Shown here piece by piece: positions 1-5,208 of a stretch of 7,117 nt of DNA (position 1 is its first letter; each line of letters starts with the position of its first letter). The notes beneath the pieces are model-generated. The model had not been told where the DNA came from, did not search any database, and worked only from the letters and a program-made list of their open reading frames with translations. The stretch is from contig CALIKW010000035.1 of assembly GCA_938017915.1 (NCBI GenBank), forward strand, positions 1 to 7,117, read 5' to 3'. The position numbers were made by a program, and so were the translations under genes. Source of the DNA: an uncultured archaeon (GTDB taxonomy: Archaea; Aenigmatarchaeota; Aenigmatarchaeia; CG10238-14; SCSR01).

Positions 1-229
1 AAAAAGAAATCAACATAATTTTGAAGAACAAAAAAATATTGCCGTAGAAGTTAAGGAGAGTATAAATGAAAGTGATTTAAAAAAATTTTCGAATTTAGTA
101 AGTTATATTAAAGCAAAAAAAGGATTAATGGTATCCTTAAATCAGAATATTAGAAAAGGTAATATCAAGGTAGTTCCAGCTTATTTAGTTGAGGAGATTT
201 TAACTAAAGAATTAGCTTCGTATCTTTAA
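1..229 (+). CDS. C-terminal end of a DUF4143-type archaeal AAA ATPase (5' truncated)
   Basis: An open frame enters from the left edge (first full codon at position 2) and ends with TAA at 227-229, giving about 75 residues. The segment contains a VEVKES motif near visible residue 15, then a basic helix, a GLMVSLNQN strand and a final NIKVVPAYLVEEIL segment. This strand-helix-strand pattern, with an E-x-K pair and a closing 'IKVVPAY' strand, is typical of the C-terminal DUF4143 domain. That domain follows a P-loop ATPase in a large archaeal and bacterial family of uncertain function and resembles a PD-(D/E)XK nuclease fold. The ATPase part lies outside the window, so the family call rests on the tail only. 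The gene points toward the minus-strand block and is convergent with it. It appears unrelated to the neighbouring information-processing genes. Confidence 0.6.
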   Translation, partial: KRNQHNFEEQKNIAVEVKESINESDLKKFSNLVSYIKAKKGLMVSLNQNIRKGNIKVVPAYLVEEILTKELASYL

Positions 230-258
230 AAAACAGCAAATTTAATTCAGTGCAACTT

Positions 259-278
259 GAAAAATTAAAAAATTAAAG
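259..278 (-). terminator. Possible oligo-T terminator of the chaperone operon
   Basis: The convergent gap at 230-309 contains no gene. Read on the minus strand, 278 to 259 gives two T-runs (TTTTTT and TTTTT separated by AA) about 30 bases after the stop codon of the 93-residue gene. Archaeal transcription commonly ends at such oligo-T tracts without a hairpin. The background is very AT-rich, so this is only suggestive. Confidence 0.3.
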
Positions 279-309
279 TTAGGGAAAAGCGAATAAGGAT
301 GAAAAAGTT

Positions 310-591
310 TTAAAAATTAATCTTTCTTTCTATAATTATTTTTTTATCTAAATCATCAGAAATTTTTATCTCTATTGCCCCAGACTTTATTTCTTCTTCA
401 AGAGCATTTTCAATTTCATAAACAAGACTTTTTATATTTTTAAAATCCTCTTGCGTCTTAAAAATTTTTTTAGAAGTATAATAAACAAAAATGGAAGATT
501 CGTTAACTGGCAAGTTTAAAATACCGTATTTTTTAGCTATTTTAGAAATAGTTTCATAAATCTCATCCCACTTTTTTCCTGAAATTTTCAT
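310..591 (-). CDS. Hypothetical protein of 93 residues, not recognised
   Basis: ATG at 591-589, TAA at 312-310. I do not recognise the family. The protein is highly charged and lysine-rich. It has an N-terminal amphipathic helix (KKWDEIYETISKIAKKYGIL), a short strand around SSIFVYY (residues 33-39), a long acidic helix (about residues 46-70) and two terminal strands (AIEIKI and KIIIERKI). There is no signal peptide, membrane segment or cysteine. The alternating alpha/beta pattern suggests a small folded cytosolic protein. It follows the RuvB-like ATPase on the same strand after a 32-bp gap and is probably the last gene of that operon. No Shine-Dalgarno site precedes the ATG. The gap contains an AT-rich AAATTTAAG stretch, so independent initiation cannot be excluded. 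The coding call rests on the intact frame, position and plausible composition. Confidence 0.65.
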   Translation of the reverse strand: MKISGKKWDEIYETISKIAKKYGILNLPVNESSIFVYYTSKKIFKTQEDFKNIKSLVYEIENALEEEIKSGAIEIKISDDLDKKIIIERKINF

Positions 592-623
592 AGAGATAGT
601 ATGAACTAAAAAACTTAAATTTT

Positions 624-1988
624 TTATTGTATAAATTGCTTCTCAAATTCTTTCACGTATTGAGCAGATTTTTTCACATCAGAAAAAAGTTTTTCCACGT
701 AAACTACATGACTTTTTTCTATCTTTTCAGATTTCTTTTCTTTTGCAACTTCAAAAGCAGGAGCTAATAACTGAATAGCAAACCTTAAGCTTGCTTTTAC
801 TCCAACTTGTGTTAAATAATCTAAAGCTTCTTCGCTTATTTTAATCTTCTCTGAGTTTGCCCTTATTTCTAAAATCTTTCTTATCTCATCTTCTGCGTAA
901 GGTTTTGTGTTGATTATTAACAACCTATCGAGCAAATCTAAAGGCATTCCATGAGCAGCTTTTATATCAGTTCCTCTTATAGTTGAAAATCCTCTGTTTG
1001 TTGCAAATATTATGATCGGTGCAAGCTCTTGTTCTAAAGCACGATTAAGAAAAGCGAAAGTTTCTATATCAAGCATGCTGCATTCATCTATAAAAACAAC
1101 TCCTGGCAATAATTCACACCTTCCTTCTTGAACTAAGCTTTTAATGTATTCATCAACCTCTTTTCTTACTTCAGGTTCAATTTCTTTTGATTCCCTTACT
1201 CCAAAGAACAAACTGAAAATATCACTTCCTGACCTTGAGCTTGCAACATCTAAAGCATGCAAAGTAACAGGATAAACAAATTCCTTTTCTTTCAAAACTT
1301 TACCCCTTGGCACTGGTACTGGCTTGATTGTTGTTAAATCGATTTTTTTCTCTTTTGCTGCTTCTTCGCTAGGACCGATTTTAACAATTCTCCCACCATC
1401 TATATCAATCTGAATGACATCCCCAGTTTCTATTCCTTGTTGAATTAGTTGAACGGCAAAACTTTGATCCATAGTAAGCTTTTTGCTTTCATCCTTAGTA
1501 GCGATTTTTATTGTTGCTCCAACTGGAATTTGCTGGTATGGATTATAAGGATGCTGAGCTTTTTCTATACTTATTTCTTTTACTTCGCCCTCATAAATTT
1601 TTCTTACCTCGTGGATTCTCGCTCCTATTGCTTTTCTTAAAACTTGAGTTAAAAATTCGGTTTTCTTCATCTCTGTAGAAAAAATTTCGCTTGCAGTCAA
1701 AGGAACAAAAGGTACATCCTTTCCAAGCTCCTTTGCTATTGCCATAGCAAGAGCTGACTTTCCACTACCTGGAGGACCAGCAAATAAAATTGCTCTACCA
1801 GCAAACTTTCCTTCTCTTATCAACCTAACAACTATTCCACATGCTTCCCTTGCCTCAGTCTGACCAACCATCCCATCTGCTACAAATTTTGCTTTTAAAC
1901 CATCTAAACCCAAGCCTTGAATGTGAGAGTGTGCAGCAATTCTTTCCCATTCACGAAGAGACTCGGGAATTTCGGCTATTTCAGCCAA
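624..1988 (-). CDS. RuvB-like AAA+ ATPase/helicase (TIP49, RUVBL1/2 homologue)
   Basis: A 454-residue full-length homologue of eukaryotic RUVBL1/RUVBL2, the AAA+ ring ATPases of chromatin-remodelling and R2TP complexes. Visible motifs are: N-terminal AHSHIQGLGLD (19-29), Walker A GPPGSGKS (71-78), the family signature EIFSTEMKKTEFL (101-113), an OB-fold insertion domain II (about 125-290, containing GDVIQIDIDGG), Walker B VVFIDE (297-302), sensor 1 ATNRG (329-333), GMPLDLLDR with the probable arginine finger R355, and sensor 2 at R402 in SLRFAIQLL. The eukaryotic DEVHMLD box reads DECSMLD here. The start is TTG at 1988. It is chosen because a GAGGTGA site lies 6 bases upstream, the frame has no ATG or GTG before residue 40, and the conserved N-terminus would otherwise be lost. 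It lies 6 bp downstream of the zinc-ribbon/Hsp20-like gene. In archaea its substrate is unknown, and a role in remodelling or assembling complexes is inferred. Confidence 0.95.
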   Translation of the reverse strand: MAEIAEIPESLREWERIAAHSHIQGLGLDGLKAKFVADGMVGQTEAREACGIVVRLIREGKFAGRAILFAGPPGSGKSALAMAIAKELGKDVPFVPLTASEIFSTEMKKTEFLTQVLRKAIGARIHEVRKIYEGEVKEISIEKAQHPYNPYQQIPVGATIKIATKDESKKLTMDQSFAVQLIQQGIETGDVIQIDIDGGRIVKIGPSEEAAKEKKIDLTTIKPVPVPRGKVLKEKEFVYPVTLHALDVASSRSGSDIFSLFFGVRESKEIEPEVRKEVDEYIKSLVQEGRCELLPGVVFIDECSMLDIETFAFLNRALEQELAPIIIFATNRGFSTIRGTDIKAAHGMPLDLLDRLLIINTKPYAEDEIRKILEIRANSEKIKISEEALDYLTQVGVKASLRFAIQLLAPAFEVAKEKKSEKIEKSHVVYVEKLFSDVKKSAQYVKEFEKQFIQ

Positions 1989-1994
1989 AATTCC

Positions 1995-2001
1995 TCACCT
2001 C
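1995..2001 (-). promoter_or_regulatory. Shine-Dalgarno site deciding the TTG start of the RuvB-like gene
   Basis: Minus strand 2001 to 1995 reads GAGGTGA, a seven-base match to the archaeal anti-Shine-Dalgarno. It is followed by a 6-base spacer and TTG at 1988. The TGA within it (1997-1995) is also the stop codon of the upstream zinc-ribbon/Hsp20-like gene, so the two reading frames are likely translationally coupled. Confidence 0.8.
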
Positions 2002-2597
2002 TCGATTTCTATTCTTAGAACATTATCTTTAAATTCTTTTTTAATTATTTCAGAACCACTTGGAATTGGAATTAACTTGAAGTAAGCCTTGTCACCAGAA
2101 ATGGCTTTTATTTCAATACTTTGCTCAAGTTTTCTTACTTCTATATCTTTTTCTTTCACGTTCGGTAATTTGATTGAAATTAATTGCTTATTTCCCAAAT
2201 TTTTTATCTCAGCCTCAGGCTCTTCTGTAATTTTTGGAACTTTAACAGTTTCCTCTACTTCTCTAATAGGCTCTTTTATCCCGAATCTCTTTTTTATCTC
2301 AGGCTCAAGATGTTTATATTCACCAAAAGTTTTAACTTCAATCTTAGGAGTTTTTCCTGTAGCTGAATGGATTGTTATGCTTATTCCTCCTCCTAACGGC
2401 TTAAATTTTATTCTTGGTATTGCTAGAAATTTTGAGAATTCCTTATCCATTCTTTCTATATCCTTTTCAACATCTTCGATGAATTCTTCGAATAATCCAA
2501 ACCTTTCTTTCAATTCTTCACCGCAATAAGGACAATAATTCCATTTTTCTTCAACTTCCCTCTTGCAATAATGACATTTTATTTTCCTTTTAAACAT
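1995..2597 (-). CDS. Zinc-ribbon protein with C-terminal Hsp20/CS-like domain
   Basis: A 200-residue cytosolic protein in three parts. The N-terminus is a zinc ribbon with two CxxC knuckles (C8, C11, C22, C25). Next come an acidic helix (about 30-60) and a middle segment with a GGGISI motif (69-74) and a TFGEYKHLEPEIKKR stretch (about 90-104). The C-terminus (about 132-200) is a beta-sandwich of the alpha-crystallin/p23 type, with IKLPNVKEKDIEV and a closing NVLRIEIER. Archaeal proteins of this layout exist, but I know of no established function. A co-chaperone or adaptor role is inferred from the fold and from the RuvB-like gene 6 bp downstream. I chose ATG at 2597, preceded by GGAG at a short 3-base spacing. 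GTG at 2606 would add three residues and has no clear ribosome site. Either start overlaps the end of eL13, which suggests coupled translation. Confidence 0.8.
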   Translation of the reverse strand: MFKRKIKCHYCKREVEEKWNYCPYCGEELKERFGLFEEFIEDVEKDIERMDKEFSKFLAIPRIKFKPLGGGISITIHSATGKTPKIEVKTFGEYKHLEPEIKKRFGIKEPIREVEETVKVPKITEEPEAEIKNLGNKQLISIKLPNVKEKDIEVRKLEQSIEIKAISGDKAYFKLIPIPSGSEIIKKEFKDNVLRIEIER

Positions 2598-2790
2598 CTT
2601 CTCCACTCTTTTTAATGAATTCTTTAAGCATACTTATATTATTTTCTAAACTTGTTTTTCTTCTTTCATCTACAGGGATTCTAAGCTTTTTTGCATAAGT
2701 TTTATTAATTCCTGCAGCTTTAAGTTCGAGTAAACTAAAGCCCTTCCCTTTCCTCTTTTTTCCTCTGTGTATTATTACTGGTCTTAACAT
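2590..2790 (-). CDS. rpl13e: Ribosomal protein eL13 (L13e), archaeal short form
   Basis: A 66-residue basic protein matching the N-terminal core of eukaryotic/archaeal large-subunit protein L13e. It has a basic start (RPVIIHRGKKRKGKG), then GFSLLELKAAGINKTYAKKL (17-36) and the characteristic IPVDERRKTS (38-47), ending in an amphipathic helix. The archaeal members I know are short, roughly 70-80 residues, so this is about full length. The start is ATG at 2790. No Shine-Dalgarno precedes it, and the upstream hsp20 stop lies 29 bp away. Its last 8 bases overlap the ATG of the zinc-ribbon/Hsp20-like gene. Its place between two small-heat-shock-fold genes, away from the main ribosomal operons, is unusual. 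The family is patchy in archaea, being best known from Crenarchaeota/TACK lineages. Confidence 0.85.
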   Translation of the reverse strand: MLRPVIIHRGKKRKGKGFSLLELKAAGINKTYAKKLRIPVDERRKTSLENNISMLKEFIKKSGEDV

Positions 2791-2819
2791 AATTTTAACT
2801 TTGAAAATTAAATTTTGCT

Positions 2820-3251
2820 TTACTCTATTTTAATTTCTTTTCCTTTCTTCTCCTTCTTAGGCATCCTTATTATCAAAACTCCCTTGTCCATTTCTGCTTT
2901 AGTTTTTTCGTAATCAATTGGCGTTGGTAAAGTTAAAAATCTCTTTAAAGCACCGAACCTTCTTTCTGCTCTGAAGAATTTTTCTCCTTCCTCGATTCTT
3001 TTTTCTCTGTGCTGAGCTTCTATTTCCAAGGTATTTTCTGTAGCCCTTATGCTTATTTCATCCTTTTCAAATCCTGGTAAATCAGCTCTAACTATTATTT
3101 CATCCTTTGTTTCGCTTATATCAACTGGAAAGCTCTCAAATCTTTCTAAAGGTTCTAGTATTTCCTCGCTTATAGGTTCCCACATTCTTCTCATAAGCCT
3201 ATGAATCCTTCTGTGCAATCTTTCAATTTCCTCAAAAGGGTCCCATATCAT
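2820..3251 (-). CDS. hsp20: Small heat-shock protein Hsp20 (alpha-crystallin family)
   Basis: A 143-residue ATP-independent holdase chaperone that forms cytosolic oligomers and keeps unfolding proteins soluble. The N-terminal arm is rich in Arg, His, Trp and Met ([21 protein letters not shown]). The alpha-crystallin domain spans about 42-131 and contains [10 protein letters not shown] (52-61), the conserved RAERRFG stretch (94-100) and the closing GVLIIRMPK (124-132). The C-terminal IKI (140-142) fits the I-x-I motif that docks neighbouring dimers. All parts expected of a functional sHsp are present. ATG at 3251 is chosen because AGGTGA lies 5 bases upstream. A GTG nine bases earlier sits inside that ribosome site. 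It is the first gene of the chaperone unit and has its own TATA-like promoter upstream at 3301-3313. Confidence 0.95.
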   Translation of the reverse strand: MIWDPFEEIERLHRRIHRLMRRMWEPISEEILEPLERFESFPVDISETKDEIIVRADLPGFEKDEISIRATENTLEIEAQHREKRIEEGEKFFRAERRFGALKRFLTLPTPIDYEKTKAEMDKGVLIIRMPKKEKKGKEIKIE

Positions 3252-3256
3252 TTTCT

Positions 3257-3262
3257 TCACCT
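3257..3262 (-). promoter_or_regulatory. Shine-Dalgarno site deciding the hsp20 start
   Basis: Minus strand 3262 to 3257 reads AGGTGA, followed by a 5-base spacer and ATG at 3251. It overlaps an in-frame GTG at 3260, which argues against using that GTG as the start. Confidence 0.75.
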
Positions 3263-3300
3263 TTTAGGGTTTAAATAATCTAAAAAAATTTACTTAAACT

Positions 3301-3313
3301 AATTTATAAATTT
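3301..3313 (-). promoter_or_regulatory. TATA-box promoter of the hsp20 operon
   Basis: On the minus strand the sequence AAATTTATAAATT is preceded by a purine-rich GAAGGGAAA stretch that could serve as a BRE. Its centre is about 55 bases upstream of the hsp20 ATG. With the usual spacing of about 25 bases, transcription would start near 3280 and leave a leader of about 28 bases that contains the Shine-Dalgarno. The assignment is by position and sequence only. Confidence 0.5.
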
Positions 3314-3337
3314 TTCCCTTCTGCATAATAGAAAATT

Positions 3338-3360
3338 ATTTTTCAATTAAAATGAAAAAT
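3338..3360. repeat. Perfect 8-bp inverted repeat between the two operons
   Basis: ATTTTTCA at 3338-3345 and TGAAAAAT at 3353-3360 are exact reverse complements with a 7-base spacer. The repeat lies 33 bases beyond the stop of the deiminase-like gene and 25 bases upstream of the hsp20 TATA box. It could be an operator, part of a terminator or chance in AT-rich DNA. Confidence 0.4.
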
Positions 3361-3377
3361 TCCAAAAACAGAAAATA
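3354..3377 (-). terminator. Oligo-T terminator candidate of the primase operon
   Basis: Read on the minus strand, three T-runs (TTTT, TTTTT, TTTTT) follow within 24 bases, starting about 15 bases after the TGA of the deiminase-like gene. This is the usual form of archaeal intrinsic terminators. It fits the inferred break between the two minus-strand transcription units. Confidence 0.4.
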
Positions 3378-3392
3378 GCGAGATTCAAATCT

Positions 3393-4178
3393 TCAAATGT
3401 CAAAATTTAAAGGAAGAACTAAACTTTTAATTCCTCTTGAACTTTTTAAAAATTCCTTCAAATCCAATTCAACAACATCAAATCCATTTTTTTCCAGTTT
3501 TTTATTCAAGCTGCACTTAAAATTAATCAATTTATTCGAATCTACCTGCAAAAATCCTATTCCTTCACTTTCTTTTTTACTTGCAATAATTATATCAAAT
3601 TCATTTTCTTTTAAAAAACTGTAAAGCTGAGAATCCACTACCTCTTCACTTATTACACCAGTTTTATTCATTAAATTAAAATTTTCGCTAATCTTTTCTT
3701 GTTTTATTGCATAAGTTTGCAATTTAAAAATTTCTTTAAATTTGTTTGCGCCCTCTAAGTTTCCTCTTTCATTTATCCCGATTAGAGCAGTTTTTTTATC
3801 TATGAGAAAAATATTGCTTCCTTCTAAAATACAAGGATATATAAGCTGACCAACTATTTTTATACCTAGCTGAAAAATTCTTTCTTTAACCAAAAGTTCT
3901 TCTCCTTGCCTTACGCTAGTTAGCCTTAAAATTAAGGCCTTTCCACCTAAAATAAAGGCAGAATCTCTAATGAAAACTAAATTTGGCTTGGATTGAATGG
4001 TTTTTAGAGTAAAGTTTATTTTTATTCCTTCATCGCGCAAAGCTTCGATTAACATATCATGCTCTTTTTGCAATTTTTCCAAGCTTGGCATTTCTTTCCA
4101 AGAAAATTTTTCAAAATCTTTCGCCATCGAATGTATTTCTATATTTGGTCTGTGAACTAAAACTTCTTTGAGTTTCAT
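3393..4178 (-). CDS. Arginine deiminase/DDAH-superfamily protein, probable pseudoenzyme
   Basis: A 261-residue protein with the pentein fold pattern of guanidino-group-modifying enzymes (arginine deiminase, dimethylargininase). The family landmarks are in order: VLVHRPN (6-12), PNLVFIRDSAF (65-75, keeping the RD pair), LEGSNIFL (118-125) where EGGD is usual, GINERGN (134-140) where the substrate loop GxSxRTN is usual, and C-terminal GIKSLVLPL (249-257). Active members have a Cys before the last motif; here it is Ser252. No histidine occurs after residue 40, so the catalytic HLD is absent, and the EGGD acid is Asn122. Hydrolase activity is therefore unlikely. A binding or structural role is inferred but unknown. 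The frame is intact from ATG at 4178 to TGA at 3395-3393, so it is not a decayed gene. It starts 9 bp after eS27 and appears to be the last gene of the primase operon. Confidence 0.75.
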   Translation of the reverse strand: MKLKEVLVHRPNIEIHSMAKDFEKFSWKEMPSLEKLQKEHDMLIEALRDEGIKINFTLKTIQSKPNLVFIRDSAFILGGKALILRLTSVRQGEELLVKERIFQLGIKIVGQLIYPCILEGSNIFLIDKKTALIGINERGNLEGANKFKEIFKLQTYAIKQEKISENFNLMNKTGVISEEVVDSQLYSFLKENEFDIIIASKKESEGIGFLQVDSNKLINFKCSLNKKLEKNGFDVVELDLKEFLKSSRGIKSLVLPLNFDI

Positions 4179-4187
4179 AATTAGATT

Positions 4188-4373
4188 TTAGCTTAGAACA
4201 TCTAAAATTTTTGCCTTTATTTCAGCCTTCCCACCCTTTGGTAAAGCTAAAACTTCATTACATTTCAAACATTTAACAACAGAAGAAGCCTTGTTAAAAA
4301 TTATTTGCTTGTTCTTGCACTTCTTGCACTGCACTCTTAAAAACTTGCTTTCAGGAACTTCTAATATTTTCAT
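4188..4373 (-). CDS. rps27e: Ribosomal protein eS27 (S27e)
   Basis: A 61-residue small-subunit protein with a C4 zinc finger of two CxxC pairs (C16/C19 in VQCKKCKN and C35/C38 in VKCLKCNE). These are joined by the typical 15-residue beta segment and followed by LALPKGGKAEIKAKIL. Length and spacing match archaeal S27e. ATG at 4373 lies 4 bp after the eL42 stop. GTGAT just upstream, overlapping that TGA, can pair with the 16S 3' end, so translation is probably coupled. eL42 and eS27 are neighbours in most archaea. The usual next genes, aIF2-alpha and nop10, are not here. Confidence 0.95.
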   Translation of the reverse strand: MKILEVPESKFLRVQCKKCKNKQIIFNKASSVVKCLKCNEVLALPKGGKAEIKAKILDVLS

Positions 4374-4377
4374 ACAA

Positions 4378-4653
4378 TCACTTTATTTCAATTTTTTTCG
4401 TCCTGAATCCCTTCTTACTGTGCATTTTTCCGCATTCTTTACATTTAAGCCTCAAATCAACCTTTTTAGTTGGTTTTTCCCTTCCCTTTGGATTTTCCTT
4501 TGGAAAGCTTCCATAACCTTTCATCTTTCTCAAAAATCTCCTTTGTCCTTGAGCCAATGTTCTTCTCTGCCTCTTCTTAGCTTTTTCAACAGTATGCAAA
4601 GTGTGCTTCTTACAGTAAGGGCAAAACGTTCTTATTTCTTTTGGTATTTTCAT
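4378..4653 (-). CDS. rpl44e: Ribosomal protein eL42 (L44e)
   Basis: A 91-residue basic zinc-binding protein of the large subunit. In the family it lies at the E site near the tRNA CCA end. It has [18 protein letters not shown] at the N-terminus, cysteines C11, C14, C71 and C74, and a central loop [12 protein letters not shown] (46-57). [20 protein letters not shown] stretch (60-78) follows. Spacing and length match archaeal L44e. ATG at 4653 gives the family's standard start. A TTG nine bases upstream would add only MRN and has no better ribosome site. It follows the GINS gene after a 56-bp AT-rich gap that may hold an internal promoter. Confidence 0.95.
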   Translation of the reverse strand: MKIPKEIRTFCPYCKKHTLHTVEKAKKRQRRTLAQGQRRFLRKMKGYGSFPKENPKGREKPTKKVDLRLKCKECGKMHSKKGFRTKKIEIK

Positions 4654-4675
4654 GTTTCTCAATTACTATTCCAAA

Positions 4676-4698
4676 AATTTAAATTTTTAAATTTAATT
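4676..4698 (-). promoter_or_regulatory. Possible internal promoter for eL42-eS27
   Basis: On the minus strand the gap between the GINS stop (4710) and the eL42 ATG holds a run of TTTAAA-type boxes (AAATTTAAAAATTTAAA). Their centre is about 32 bases before the ATG, the position expected for a TATA box driving a nearly leaderless mRNA. This is the only sizeable gap inside the operon. AT-rich background makes the call tentative. Confidence 0.3.
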
Positions 4699-4709
4699 TT
4701 ACAAAAGAA

Positions 4710-5207
4710 TTAAATTTCCTCAACTAACCCTCTTTTTACCAGAATCTCAAAATTTTCAATAGGAATTTCTCCTTCCTCACCTTTTTTAAATGGACCATAA
4801 GTTTCCCCATCCATTCCTACAAACTCTGGAACATCTTCCTTGAACCTAACCATTTTTTTCTTCTCCTTTTTTAAACCAAAAAATTTTTCCCTCCTTTCTT
4901 TAAGAATCTTAACTACTTCTTCAAAAAATTTTTCTTCTTCCTGAGTCAGATTCTGAGGCGGAATTTTTGTTCTTACGGTTATTATGGCTTGATTTAAAAT
5001 TTTTCTTTCTCTTAAATCAAATATGTTTTCAACCAACCTTTCCACATTTTTTACTTCCAAGCTGGCTTTTCTATCTTCCATTTTTTTCTTTTGCTCTAAG
5101 TAGGCTGAAACTTTCTCAAAAAAATTTTCAGGGAGTTTTGTAAGTTGTGGTGAATCTCTTTCTTCCCTTTGAATTTTTCTTATTAGTTCAAAAGTTATAG
5201 TTTCCAT
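4710..5207 (-). CDS. gins51: GINS complex subunit Gins51 (Gins15)
   Basis: A 165-residue replication protein of the archaeal GINS complex, which bridges the MCM helicase and the GAN/Cdc45-like factor in the CMG helicase. The helical A-domain covers about 1-110 and includes the signature LRERKILNQAI (65-75) seen in Sld5/Psf1-type subunits. The small beta-rich B-domain at about 119-165 begins MVRFKEDVPEFVGMDGETYG and ends LVKRGLVEEI. A-then-B order identifies the Gins51 class rather than Gins23. ATG at 5207 follows the primase stop codon by a single base, with an AGGTAAG ribosome-site-like sequence inside the primase end, so the two are co-translated. Pairing of priS and gins51 is standard in archaea, but the PCNA gene often found after them is absent. 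Confidence 0.9.
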   Translation of the reverse strand: METITFELIRKIQREERDSPQLTKLPENFFEKVSAYLEQKKKMEDRKASLEVKNVERLVENIFDLRERKILNQAIITVRTKIPPQNLTQEEEKFFEEVVKILKERREKFFGLKKEKKKMVRFKEDVPEFVGMDGETYGPFKKGEEGEIPIENFEILVKRGLVEEI

Positions 5208-5208
5208 A

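Noticed and set aside
1..229. Transposase or insertion-sequence remnant at the left edge
   Set aside because: The visible tail has the E-x-K and closing strand of DUF4143, and no terminal repeats or duplicated flanks are present.
230..309. Small RNA or CRISPR in the convergent gap
   Set aside because: The gap is AT-rich, with no repeated unit, stable GC stem or tRNA-like feature. Only T-tracts suited to termination are seen.
2089..2529. Open frame of 146 codons on the plus strand
   Set aside because: It lies wholly antisense to the zinc-ribbon/Hsp20-like gene. Its product is Ser/Phe/Leu-rich with no motif, as expected from the complement of a Lys/Glu-rich gene.
3393..4178. Annotation as a working arginine deiminase (arcA) or dimethylargininase
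   Set aside because: The catalytic Cys is Ser, no His is available in the C-terminal two-thirds, and EGGD has become EGSN. No ornithine carbamoyltransferase, carbamate kinase or antiporter gene is nearby.
4654..4662. Upstream TTG start for eL42
   Set aside because: It would add MRN before the family-standard MKIPKEIRT start, with no ribosome-binding site supporting it.
4291..4713. Open frame of 140 codons on the plus strand
   Set aside because: It is antisense to eS27 and eL42, whose zinc-finger motifs are unmistakable. The predicted Phe/Leu-rich protein only mimics a membrane protein because of the base composition.
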